A DNA stretch of 20,547 bases. It comes from RGIG2707 sp045600065. GTDB lineage: Bacteria > Bacillota > Clostridia > Peptostreptococcales > Anaerovoracaceae. The notes under the pieces were generated by a model that saw nothing but the letters and a program-made list of their open reading frames with translations, did not search any database and was not told the DNA's origin. The stretch covers positions 1-20,547 of the forward strand of contig JAZRXE010000072.1 of the NCBI GenBank assembly GCA_045600065.1, written 5' to 3'. Shown here piece after piece: positions 7,241 to 15,137 of the stretch (positions are counted from its first letter, which is position 1; each line of letters begins with the position of its first letter). The translations under genes were made by a program, and so were the position numbers.

Positions 7241-9128
7241 AAAGCCCGGAGTCTGCGCTATGCTGCTCTGCATGCTGCTTGTTCTTTCAAGCCCGCATGC
7301 TGCCTTTGGCGCAGACCGGACAACTCCCTATTTCAATGTTGACATAGTTGTCAATGAAAACAACAGTTACGAATATACGGAGACCATAGGCACGGTGTTT
7401 CACACACCGGGGCACGGCATTTTCCGCTATATCCCTTTTTATTGGGATGACATAAGGGAAACCGTAGACGGGGGCTGGTGCAGCACTCACGAGCTTTCGG
7501 ACAGCTATAACGACTATTTTTACATTCTCCAGATGGGCTCGTCCGATACTACCATCGCAGGCGAGCAGGAGTTCGTATTCGGCTACAAGCTGACCATGAG
7601 AGACGACAGGAATACCGAAGGCGATCTGCTTTACATAGATCTGCTGCCCACGGACTGGGCGACTCCAATCGAAAGCTCTGCCATCACGGTCCACATGCCC
7701 AAGTCTGTGGAGGGCTTTCCCATGCAGGTCTATTACGGCTACTACGGTTCCGAAGATAACACCGGAGAGGCGTATTGGAGCTACGATGACGAGACCCTGA
7801 CCTTCACCATCGACGGAGTCAACCTGCCTAAGGGCTATGGATTAACCCTGTGGGTGGAGCTGCCGGAGGGCTACTGGGTGGATCAATACGATGCTCATAA
7901 TTTTCTTACGGCAAGCTATGCTCTGGCCATCGCCACGGCAGGCATCTGCCTGATACTCTGGTATACCTACGGCAGAGACCGCCGCATAATCCCCACCGTG
8001 GAGTTTTATCCTCCGGACGGGATGACTCCCGCCGAGCTGGGCCTGTACATCGACGGCAATATTGACCGCAGAGATCTGGTAGCCATGTTCCTCTATTATG
8101 CGGACAAGGGCTACATGAAGATCACACCGGTGGATGAGACCAAAAAGTACAGAAAAGATTTCAAGCTGACCAAGCTGAAGGGTATCGGCGATTCCGAGCC
8201 CTTGTTTGCCAAGACCCTGTTCCATGGGATCTTCGCCAGCCGGAATTCGATATATCTGAGCGGATTGTCTTACAGCTTTGCATCGGCTTACGACAATGCC
8301 AAGGAGCAGCTCCGTAAGCAGATCCAGTCCAGGACTACCGATAGCAGCAGTTTGATACAGTTCTTTGAACGTATCGGGGTCGTCGTCCTTTTCATGGCGT
8401 CCGCTATACTGCTGAGCTTTTACGAGCTTAGATCCGACGATGCGGCAGCGGCGGCGGGAGCGATGCTGTTCATGGGCGCTCACACCAGCTGGCTGGTGAA
8501 TCAGGAAAGGAACAAGTACATCGGCAGATCTGTGGGCAGCAAGATCAAGAGAGCCTTTGTCTGGGGCACAGAGCTCTTGTGGCTGTGCGCAGCAACTTAC
8601 GGAATGGGCTCTGCAGCGGGCGGGGGCTTGCTTCCCTACCTGATCTACGGTATTTCTCTGGGCGTATCGGTGCTCTGCATCCTTTATCAGGAGAAATATA
8701 CAGATGAGACGGCTGGCTATATGGGAAGGATCCTGGGCCTGCGCCATTTCATCGAAACAGCGGAGCTTGACAGGATCAATATGCTGGTAGAGCAGGATCC
8801 GGAGTACTACTACAATATTCTGCCCTACGCCTATGTAATGGGCTTGACCAGCAAATGGGCCAGACATTTTGAAAGAATACCCACTGGCATGCCTTCATGG
8901 TATGACGGAGCAGATCTTTCTGAGCTGTACTCCATGAATGTGATCCATCAGAGCTTTGCCAACCAGCTGGTGCGTTCCATAGACCGGAGCGTCACCGTTG
9001 CGGTGCCCCATGTCAGCAGCAGCTCGTCTGATTTCGGCGGAGGCTTCTCCGGGGGCGGCTCTTCCGGCAGTTCTTCCGGCGGTTATTCCGGCGGCGGAGC
9101 CGGCGGTGGCGGCGGCAGCTTCTGGTAA
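7221..9128 (+). CDS. DUF2207 family membrane protein with Gly/Ser-rich C-terminus
   Basis: This 635-residue protein starts with a signal-like segment (MSRSASKKPG then a hydrophobic run, likely cleaved after AAFG near 30). An extracytoplasmic beta-rich DUF2207 domain follows (about 35-222, including VNENNSYEYTETIGTVFHTP and HGIFRYIPF). Membrane segments lie at about 228-250, 383-402, 407-425, 445-463 and 469-489, with a soluble domain at 251-380 and another after 490. The end is GGGFSGGG...GGGGGSFW, the glycine/serine tail typical of the family. Function is unknown; pairing with LemA is common across bacteria. The ATG at 7221 is favoured over an in-frame ATG at 7074 because it gives a signal peptide directly; its ribosome site (GAGGA, about 11 bases upstream) is modest. 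It overlaps lemA by 20 bp. Confidence 0.85.
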   Translation: MSRSASKKPGVCAMLLCMLLVLSSPHAAFGADRTTPYFNVDIVVNENNSYEYTETIGTVFHTPGHGIFRYIPFYWDDIRETVDGGWCSTHELSDSYNDYFYILQMGSSDTTIAGEQEFVFGYKLTMRDDRNTEGDLLYIDLLPTDWATPIESSAITVHMPKSVEGFPMQVYYGYYGSEDNTGEAYWSYDDETLTFTIDGVNLPKGYGLTLWVELPEGYWVDQYDAHNFLTASYALAIATAGICLILWYTYGRDRRIIPTVEFYPPDGMTPAELGLYIDGNIDRRDLVAMFLYYADKGYMKITPVDETKKYRKDFKLTKLKGIGDSEPLFAKTLFHGIFASRNSIYLSGLSYSFASAYDNAKEQLRKQIQSRTTDSSSLIQFFERIGVVVLFMASAILLSFYELRSDDAAAAAGAMLFMGAHTSWLVNQERNKYIGRSVGSKIKRAFVWGTELLWLCAATYGMGSAAGGGLLPYLIYGISLGVSVLCILYQEKYTDETAGYMGRILGLRHFIETAELDRINMLVEQDPEYYYNILPYAYVMGLTSKWARHFERIPTGMPSWYDGADLSELYSMNVIHQSFANQLVRSIDRSVTVAVPHVSSSSSDFGGGFSGGGSSGSSSGGYSGGGAGGGGGSFW

Positions 9129-9133
9129 TACAC

Positions 9134-9235
9134 AAAGGAACACAAGGGGACGGTTCTTCTGTGTTCTTTCGAGTCAAGCACAAGGGGACGGTTCTTCTGT
9201 GCACAGGTACACAAGGGGACTGTTCCTGCGGGAAC
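9134..9235. repeat. Three REP-like imperfect palindromes
   Basis: A 23-base unit beginning CACAAGGGGACGG and ending TTCTTCTGTG occurs exactly twice, at 9141-9163 and 9179-9201. A diverged third copy starts at 9210 (CACAAGGGGACTGTTCC). Each unit is bounded by CACA/TGTG and can fold with several G-U pairs inside. Copy 1 extends outward to a ten-pair stem (9135-9144 with 9160-9169). Copy 3 ends in GTTCC-TGCG-GGAAC (9222-9235), then TTTTTT at 9244, which might end transcription from the DUF2207 gene. Repeats of this type are often mobilised by RAYT/IS200-like transposases; none is encoded here. Confidence 0.7.
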
Positions 9236-9302
9236 GATCCGGCGTTTTTTGCATTGCTTTTGCCTGATCCCCAATCTTTTGGTCAGACTTAAAACTGCCG
9301 TG

Positions 9303-10295
9303 CTATGGCATGGTAGACGCCAGCTTTATCAGCGCCCGGGCCTTGTCCAGGCTCTGGCGTGGATATGTGCTTTTGAAAATCTTATCTTCACTTATGTAAT
9401 CTCGCAGGTATCTGGCGGCAAGCTCCATGCTTATGCACCAGCCGCTGTAGGGCAGCAGCTCCAGCTCGTTTTTTGTGAGTACGGAGCCTGCGGCCTGCAT
9501 GTAGCCGTCTTTGTAGGCTTCATATTTTCTGCGGTCAAAACAGCCGTCAGTTCCTGCCATGGATCTAATAGAATCTCCGAAATCGAAGCAGGCTGAGCCC
9601 GCCATTACTGTGTCAAGGTCTATGACCATCAGCTGCTCGCCTGTGTCTCTGTCAAAGAGCACATTGCTGAGCTTGGTGTCGTTGTGGCATATTCTTGAAG
9701 GGATCAGTCCCCGTTCCAGGGCATCAGCCACAGAGCATATGTCATTTTCATTTTCATTAATATATTCGAATTCCTCGGCGATCTCCCTTTTGTCGTCCTT
9801 GTCCGCCTCATCGAAGGCTGCATATAATTCTTTCAGCCTTTTTCTTGTATCGTGAATGGGCAGGGACGGGCTGAGTGCCGCGGGGTCAATGTCGGACAGC
9901 AGCATCATAAAGCCGCCATAGGCCCGGCCCGCATTTTCTATGAGCTTCAGATCATCGGTTTTTTCCAGACAGAGGGCATCTGCGTAAACATAGGCTCGCC
10001 AATAGCAGCCCTGATCATCCTTGAACCAGGGATTTCCCTCCGGACCCTTCAGATACTCTATGGATCTACCGCCTCTTTGTTTTATGTGGCTGCAGATCAG
10101 GCTAATGCTGCGCATTGCTGCCTCAGGGTCACTATGCACAGCAGGGCTCATTTTTTGCAGAACAAAAGTCTGCTCGCCGGCTTCGAGCCGGTAGCTGTCG
10201 TTTATGTGACCGCTGTTCAGTATTACATAATCGCTTTGCGCAGCGATCCCGAAGGCATCCGCCGCCCGTACTATGCGTTTCAAAGTCTTGTCCAT
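9303..10295 (-). CDS. NahK-like sugar 1-kinase (aminoglycoside phosphotransferase fold)
   Basis: This 330-residue cytosolic kinase has the APH/choline kinase fold and most resembles N-acetylhexosamine 1-kinase (NahK), which phosphorylates GlcNAc or GalNAc at C1. Marks are NSGHINDSY (27-35, the nucleotide loop), the lysine in VLQKM (48), the catalytic loop HNDTKLSN (204-211, base Asp206), VIDLDTVMAG (224-233, metal Asp) and FDFGDSIR (237-244). Antibiotic resistance is unlikely given the GHIND and DLDTVM motifs. The start is uncertain. ATG 10295 aligns with the family N-terminus and sits just after a good promoter; ATG 10337 would add 14 residues. Neither has a Shine-Dalgarno site. It is divergent from a hexokinase gene, so a sugar role fits. 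Exact substrate is inferred. Confidence 0.72.
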   Translation of the reverse strand: MDKTLKRIVRAADAFGIAAQSDYVILNSGHINDSYRLEAGEQTFVLQKMSPAVHSDPEAAMRSISLICSHIKQRGGRSIEYLKGPEGNPWFKDDQGCYWRAYVYADALCLEKTDDLKLIENAGRAYGGFMMLLSDIDPAALSPSLPIHDTRKRLKELYAAFDEADKDDKREIAEEFEYINENENDICSVADALERGLIPSRICHNDTKLSNVLFDRDTGEQLMVIDLDTVMAGSACFDFGDSIRSMAGTDGCFDRRKYEAYKDGYMQAAGSVLTKNELELLPYSGWCISMELAARYLRDYISEDKIFKSTYPRQSLDKARALIKLASTMP

Positions 10296-10301
10296 AAAAT
10301 A

Positions 10302-10330
10302 ATAATAGCACACAGACAGTAAATTGTATC
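10302..10330 (-). promoter_or_regulatory. Candidate extended -10 promoter giving a leaderless mRNA
   Basis: On the minus strand TATTAT (10307-10302) is preceded by TGC, an extended -10, with GATACA (10330-10325) 17 bp upstream as a partial -35. Transcription would begin about seven bases downstream, at or next to the A of ATG 10295. That would explain the missing ribosome-binding site. Positions are seen; promoter activity and the leaderless mRNA are inference. Confidence 0.42.
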
Positions 10331-10391
10331 GGCTCATTGTACTTTGTGGTATATTTATTATGTATAACTATGTTTCGAGGCGGAGGCATAT

Positions 10392-11327
10392 ATGAACAGA
10401 CCACTGGAATTTTATGTGGAAGCGCTGAAGGATCAGACCGATACGCTCAGCATGCTTCCAAGCTATATATACGGAGTATCGGAGACTCCAAAGGGCAGGA
10501 CAGTACTTGCTATGGATCTTGGCGGGAGTAATTTCCGCATTGCAAGGGCAATATTTTCGCAGGAGGGCAGCCTGGAATTCCGGGATTACAAAAAGATGCC
10601 CGCCCCCGGCCTTGACAGGGAGATAAGCCCGGATGAATTCTTCGGTTTTTTTGCCCGTCAGATCGCGGAGTTCGAAGAGACCGAGATAGGCTTCTGTTTT
10701 TCCTACGCGGCTGAGATACTGCCGGACGGAGACGGAAGGATACTCAAATTTGTCAAAAACATCAGGATACACGATGCCGAGGGCCTGGTGCTTGGCCGCG
10801 AGATCAACAAAAGGCTTGTGGCCATGGGCAGCTTCGAAAGGCATTTTACCGTGCTCAATGACACCGTCGCCACAGTTATAGGCACGCCGGGCTGCAATAT
10901 GGGCATGGTGCTTGGAACGGGATATAATCTGGCCTGCATCAAGGACGGGATGATAATCAACACCGAGGCCGGTCTGTATGTGGGTCTGCCCTACGAGGAA
11001 TTCGACGTAGGCGATATGGCCGAGCGTCAGATAGCCGGTGCCTATATGCCCGCGCTGGCGGAGCGATCAGGGCTTCCGGCGGAGCTTCTCTACGACAGAG
11101 GCGCAAAGATAGTTGCCGCCCAGATATACAATCTCAGTCGATGGTGCGGCCTTGAACGCACTGTAATAGCTGCCGAAGGCTCCGTTTTCCACAATGTGGC
11201 CATGGCAAGGGACAAGATCCGGGCGTATCTGGATCTGCTGCCCGGTGAATTTGTTTTTGTTGACGGAAAGGATAAATCTCTGGTGGGGGCTGCCATCACC
11301 GCAGCCTCGCGCGCAGAGTATCAGTAA
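10392..11327 (+). CDS. Hexokinase (compact, eukaryotic-type hexokinase family)
   Basis: This 311-residue cytosolic protein matches the eukaryotic-type hexokinase family rather than the bacterial ROK/glucokinase type. MLPSYI (21-26) is the usual lead-in, LAMDLGGSNFR (39-49) the first phosphate loop, and FSYAAE (103-108) sits where the sugar-binding FSFP block is. LNDTVAT (155-161) carries the expected catalytic Asp157, GTGYN (175-179) is the second phosphate loop, and INTEAG (189-194) holds the sugar-contacting Asn/Glu. AAEGSVF and KSLVGAAITAA close the nucleotide site. It is much shorter than the roughly 450 residues of one eukaryotic hexokinase unit. It likely phosphorylates glucose or a related hexose at C6; substrate is not proven. 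GGCGGAGG lies six bases before the ATG. The next gene starts eight bases after its stop. Confidence 0.82.
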   Translation: MNRPLEFYVEALKDQTDTLSMLPSYIYGVSETPKGRTVLAMDLGGSNFRIARAIFSQEGSLEFRDYKKMPAPGLDREISPDEFFGFFARQIAEFEETEIGFCFSYAAEILPDGDGRILKFVKNIRIHDAEGLVLGREINKRLVAMGSFERHFTVLNDTVATVIGTPGCNMGMVLGTGYNLACIKDGMIINTEAGLYVGLPYEEFDVGDMAERQIAGAYMPALAERSGLPAELLYDRGAKIVAAQIYNLSRWCGLERTVIAAEGSVFHNVAMARDKIRAYLDLLPGEFVFVDGKDKSLVGAAITAASRAEYQ

Positions 11328-11335
11328 ACTGAAAT

Positions 11336-13231
11336 ATGGAGATCAAAGCTATAAATAAGATACAGGACACCATTCGCGATACCTTTATCAGCGATGACGT
11401 GCTCTGGAACAACGAGATCAAGGCAAATATGCTGGTTGCGGCGTCCATGTTCAACCTGGCCGTGGTGGTCATCGTTTCCTGGATACTGAACAATGTGGGG
11501 GTATTCGATCTTGAAGTAAGCATGGCGGATACGCTGCTGGTCCAGACTCTGGCCGAACTGCTGCTGCCCTTTGCCCTTTGCACATACTATAAGGGCGCAA
11601 AGAAATGGCTCAAGGTCGTAATGCTCATTGAACTCATAGTGGTGCTTTCGCGGGTCGACGCCCAGCTTATGTACAATGTGACACTGTGCATGGTAATTCC
11701 CGTGGTCCTCAGCGCCAGGTATTACAACGGCAGGCTCACGGCAGTAATCGCCGTGCTCACCATGATATGCTTCAGCCTTTCGGCCTGGTACGGCGCGCTG
11801 CACGGGACTTTGGACGCCAATTATGTGGATATGTTCCCCGGTGCCGCGATGACTGTGGGCGCAGACGGCTTTCTTAAAGAAGCCATCTATGCCGCAGGCT
11901 TTGACAGGGCAGAGTATGTCAAAGAAATCCTGGTTCTGGGCTTTATGCCCAAGGCCTTTATTTTCACTGTAGTAGCCATCGTATCCGTGGAGATTGCCCG
12001 CAGGGGACGCGATCTTGTTCTTGAGGAATACGAAATATCCACAAAGAACGCCCGGATCAGCTCTGAGCTTGCTCTGGCAACGCAGATTCAGGCTGATCTG
12101 CTGCCCAAGACCTTCCCTCCCTATCCCGAGCGCAAGGATCTCGATATATTCGCCTGCATGGATCCCGCCAAAGAGGTGGGTGGAGATTTCTACGATTTCT
12201 TTATGATAGATGAGGACAGGCTGGCTGTGGTGGTAGGAGATGTGTCCGACAAGGGAGTGCCTGCGGCGCTGTTCATGGTCACCGCGCGGACTCTGATCAA
12301 GGATCATGCCTTGCTCAACAGCGATCTCGGTCAGGTTTTTACCGACGTAAACAGGCTGCTTTGCGAGGGCAACGAGGCCGGGCTTTTTGTGACTGCCTGG
12401 ATGGCGGTGATCAATCTTAAAACAGGCCACGTGAACTTCGTAAACGCGGGGCATAATCCCCCAATTATAAAGCGTGCCGGCGGAGAATGCATATACCTTA
12501 AGACTAAGCCCAACCTGGTGCTTGCAGGCATTGACGGCATCAGATACAAGGGCATGGAAGAGGATCTGGGCTCGGGCGACGTGCTCTATATATACACCGA
12601 CGGTGTTACCGACGCCATCAACCAGACTCAGGAGGATTTCGGCACTCAAAGGCTAATGGATATCGTCAGCAGCTGCAGCGGCTCCATGGAAGAGCTGTGC
12701 CTTGCCGTAAAGGACGGAATCGAGCAGCATGTGGGCGGAGTGCAGCAGTTCGATGATATAACCATGCTGGCCTTCCGCTATGTGGGAGGCAGTAAGCTGA
12801 AGCTGATCCAGGTGGATGCTGATGTGCAGAACGTTCCTGTAATAACCGATTTTGCCGATCAGTTCATGGAGGAAAACGGCTTCCCCGAATCTGACAGATT
12901 CAAGGTCGATATAGCCATAGATGAAATATTCAGCAACATAGCATATTATGCATATCGGGGAGATCAGGGCGGAGCTGCCATGACCATAGATATGAGCGAG
13001 GATCCCCTTGGAGTCGTATTGAAGTTTTATGACGGAGGCTTCCCATACAATCCTCTCGCCAAGGAGGATCCCGATGTAAGCCTGCCGCTGAAGGACAGGC
13101 CTGTCGGCGGACTTGGCATTATGATGGTAAAAAAACTCATGGATGAGGTCAGCTATGAATACAGCGGAGGCAAGAATATTTTCACGATCAAAAAATATAT
13201 GAGTGATCCAAAGGATGCCCAGGAAGAATAA
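11336..13231 (+). CDS. Membrane PP2C/SpoIIE phosphatase fused to an RsbW-like anti-sigma kinase domain
   Basis: This 631-residue signalling protein has about six membrane segments in residues 30-218 (for example 32-52, 92-108, 132-150, 198-218). A short linker helix leads to a SpoIIE/RsbU-type PP2C phosphatase (about 245-483) with metal-binding motifs EVGGDFYDF (Asp284), GDVSDKGVPAA (Asp302), AGHNPP (371-376), TDGVTDA (421-427) and FDDIT (472-476). The end (about 490-623) is an RsbW/SpoIIAB-like histidine-kinase-type ATPase with N-box DEIFSNIAYYAY (529-540), FYDGG and GGLGIMMVKKLMDE (591-604). Such enzymes act on STAS anti-anti-sigma proteins in partner switching. Neither a STAS protein nor a sigma factor is adjacent. 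No clear Shine-Dalgarno site precedes ATG 11336. Coupled to the next gene by TAATG. Confidence 0.87.
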   Translation: MEIKAINKIQDTIRDTFISDDVLWNNEIKANMLVAASMFNLAVVVIVSWILNNVGVFDLEVSMADTLLVQTLAELLLPFALCTYYKGAKKWLKVVMLIELIVVLSRVDAQLMYNVTLCMVIPVVLSARYYNGRLTAVIAVLTMICFSLSAWYGALHGTLDANYVDMFPGAAMTVGADGFLKEAIYAAGFDRAEYVKEILVLGFMPKAFIFTVVAIVSVEIARRGRDLVLEEYEISTKNARISSELALATQIQADLLPKTFPPYPERKDLDIFACMDPAKEVGGDFYDFFMIDEDRLAVVVGDVSDKGVPAALFMVTARTLIKDHALLNSDLGQVFTDVNRLLCEGNEAGLFVTAWMAVINLKTGHVNFVNAGHNPPIIKRAGGECIYLKTKPNLVLAGIDGIRYKGMEEDLGSGDVLYIYTDGVTDAINQTQEDFGTQRLMDIVSSCSGSMEELCLAVKDGIEQHVGGVQQFDDITMLAFRYVGGSKLKLIQVDADVQNVPVITDFADQFMEENGFPESDRFKVDIAIDEIFSNIAYYAYRGDQGGAAMTIDMSEDPLGVVLKFYDGGFPYNPLAKEDPDVSLPLKDRPVGGLGIMMVKKLMDEVSYEYSGGKNIFTIKKYMSDPKDAQEE

Positions 13232-14073
13232 TGAGCAGATTCAACAGATTTTTCGGGGATGTCAATATGAGCCCTGCGAGGGTGCTGGCTTTTGCAGTGG
13301 GAACGGCTGTGCTTACCGTTGTATTCAATATCTGTCCGTTTTTTGCCGACAGCTCCCTTCAGGATGTGGCGGTATATCTGGATTTCTGGATACTGTGCGC
13401 GGTCTTTGTCATTTCCAACTGCGGAAGCGCAAAGGAAGCAAGCCTTAAGTGCTTTGTGTTTTTCCTTGTCAGCCAGCCTCTGATCTATCTGCTGGAGGTT
13501 CCCTTCGTCGCAGATGGCTTCGGTATTTTCAGGTATTACGACTACTGGTTCAAGATGACCCTGCTGACCATACCCGGGGCAGCAATAGCTTTTCTGATCA
13601 AAAGGGGAGACTGGCTTGGTACCGCGGTGCTTTCTGTAGCAAACGCATATTATGCGTACCAGTCTGTATATTACCTGAGAAGGGTGATCATAGATCCCCC
13701 TCATCACGCCTTGAGCTTTGCATTCTGCATGCTGATGATAGTCCTGTTTGTGCAGATCTTCGTCAGGGAAAAAAAACAGCGCCTGGCGGCTTACACGCTG
13801 GCAGCTGCGGTGTTTGCAGCGGCTGTGTACGTGGAGGGTCTTCCGCTGAAGCCCGACGTTCAGGAGTATGATATAGCCCCCGGAAGCTGGACTGTAGAGT
13901 ATTCTCAGCCCGGAATAGCAGATGTTCTGGTGGACGAAAGCGGTCATGTGGTGGTAAGCTCCGGAAAAGAGGGAAGCACCATGATATACCTGACCGATCA
14001 GGACGGAAACGTGCTGGAGTGGAATGCCAGCGTCAGCGGCGGAAAACTGTGGCTGTTCATGTTTGATGAATAA
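13231..14073 (+). CDS. Polytopic membrane protein of unknown function with a C-terminal beta-rich domain
   Basis: I do not recognise this 280-residue protein. It has about seven hydrophobic segments (near 17-35, 50-63, 71-90, 107-123, 130-147, 160-178 and 184-201). A soluble C-terminal domain of about 75 residues (205-280) alternates short strands and turns, as in IADVLVDESGHVVVSSGKEG and NVLEWNASVSGG, suggesting a small beta domain. With an odd number of segments that domain would lie on the opposite face from the N-terminus; the exact count is uncertain. The start overlaps the phosphatase stop by one base (TAATG) with AGGAAG just upstream. Translational coupling suggests that it works with that membrane regulator, perhaps as a sensor or partner; this is inference from context only. 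Confidence 0.75.
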   Translation: MSRFNRFFGDVNMSPARVLAFAVGTAVLTVVFNICPFFADSSLQDVAVYLDFWILCAVFVISNCGSAKEASLKCFVFFLVSQPLIYLLEVPFVADGFGIFRYYDYWFKMTLLTIPGAAIAFLIKRGDWLGTAVLSVANAYYAYQSVYYLRRVIIDPPHHALSFAFCMLMIVLFVQIFVREKKQRLAAYTLAAAVFAAAVYVEGLPLKPDVQEYDIAPGSWTVEYSQPGIADVLVDESGHVVVSSGKEGSTMIYLTDQDGNVLEWNASVSGGKLWLFMFDE

Positions 14074-14138
14074 GGCCCCGGGGCAGCACCATCAGGGTAA
14101 TTAAAGGTTAATACTTGCATAATATATAGGAGGAAGAC

Positions 14139-15137
14139 ATGAAATATCAAAAGCTTGGCAAGACCGATCTTACAGCATCACAGGTAGCCTTCGGCGGCTG
14201 GGGACTGGGCGGAGGTTCCGTCTGGTCCGATCTGACCCTCAACGTTGCAGACGTTGAGAAGCTGCTGGATGCGGCATCCGATCTGGGCATCAACTACATC
14301 GATACAGCCCCCGTCTACGGCAACGGCACCAGCGAAGAGCTGCTGGGCGAAGCCCTCAAGGGCGGCAGAAGGGACAAGTTCCTGCTTCAGACCAAGTGCT
14401 CTCTGAACTGGAGAAACGAAGGCGGAAATTTCCATTATGAACGGGACGGTAAGACTGTCAACAACGATACCAGTGCCGCAGCCGTCCGCAAGGATGTGGA
14501 GGATTCCCTTCGCAGGCTGCAGAAAGATCATCTGGATCTGATGGTGGTGCACTATGTCTGCAAGTCCTGGCCCGTAGAAGAGACCATGGGCGCTCTGCAG
14601 GACATGATCAAGGAGGGCAAGATCAGGGCAGTGGGGCTTTCCAATTCCAAGCCCGCAGATCTTGATGAATACGAAAAATACGGAACCGTAGCTCTGGTCC
14701 AGGAGCAGTACAGCCTTCTTGCTCCCTATCACGGCATGGAATATTTCCCCGCCTGCAAGGCTCACGATACCGTGTTCCAGGTTTACGGCGCACTGGAAGA
14801 AGGCTTCCTGACTGCTCCCGGCGTGGTGGACAAGAGCTTCCCCAAGGGCGATGTCCGCGGCAAGCTGCCCTGGATCCACGAGCCCATCAAGGGCAATATC
14901 CACAAGCTCTTCGATGTGATGCAGCCCCTGACCGAAAAGTACGGCTGCACCTATTCCAACCTGGTACAGGCCTGGACTCTGGCTCAGTATCCCGACATGA
15001 GCCTTCTGACCGGTTTCAGACATGTGGAGAGCATGCAGAACACCTGCAAGTCTCTGGAGCTGTGCCTGGAACAGGCAGACATAGATTTGCTGTCTGAGGC
15101 AGCAAAGCCCGCGCAGGTCATGGAGCTGGACAAGTAA
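14139..15137 (+). CDS. Aldo/keto reductase
   Basis: This 332-residue NAD(P)H-dependent oxidoreductase has an aldo/keto reductase TIM barrel. It starts with MKYQKLGKTDLTASQVAFGG, typical of the family. The catalytic tetrad is visible: Asp55 in YIDTAP, Tyr60 in VYGNG, Lys86 in QTKCS and His138 in MVVHY. VGLSNSKPADL and VQEQYSLL are the usual barrel strands that contact cofactor and substrate. It is full length and ends in EL-DK without a ferredoxin domain. The physiological substrate cannot be read from sequence. A strong GGAGGA site precedes the ATG, and an AT-rich stretch (14100-14128, with CATAAT at 14118) may carry a promoter, though I find no good -35. It overlaps adenine deaminase by one base. 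Confidence 0.9.
   Translation: MKYQKLGKTDLTASQVAFGGWGLGGGSVWSDLTLNVADVEKLLDAASDLGINYIDTAPVYGNGTSEELLGEALKGGRRDKFLLQTKCSLNWRNEGGNFHYERDGKTVNNDTSAAAVRKDVEDSLRRLQKDHLDLMVVHYVCKSWPVEETMGALQDMIKEGKIRAVGLSNSKPADLDEYEKYGTVALVQEQYSLLAPYHGMEYFPACKAHDTVFQVYGALEEGFLTAPGVVDKSFPKGDVRGKLPWIHEPIKGNIHKLFDVMQPLTEKYGCTYSNLVQAWTLAQYPDMSLLTGFRHVESMQNTCKSLELCLEQADIDLLSEAAKPAQVMELDK

Noticed and set aside
9141..9235. CRISPR-like array
   Set aside because: Only three units, the third decayed, with gaps of 15 and 8 bases, far shorter than spacers; no cas genes. The palindromic ends fit REP elements.
8998..9267. Small rightward frame across the glycine-tail coding region and repeats
   Set aside because: It is an alternative frame of the repetitive Gly/Ser tail and REP sequence, without a ribosome site or plausible protein composition.
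9303..10337. Aminoglycoside resistance phosphotransferase
   Set aside because: The fold is shared, but the GHINDSY, HNDTKLSN and VIDLDTVMAG motifs match NahK-like sugar kinases, and the neighbour is a hexokinase.
14075..14084. Ten-base palindrome GCCCCGGGGC after the membrane protein gene as a terminator
   Set aside because: It has no loop and no T-run, so it cannot form a normal intrinsic terminator; left as an unexplained G/C-rich palindrome.
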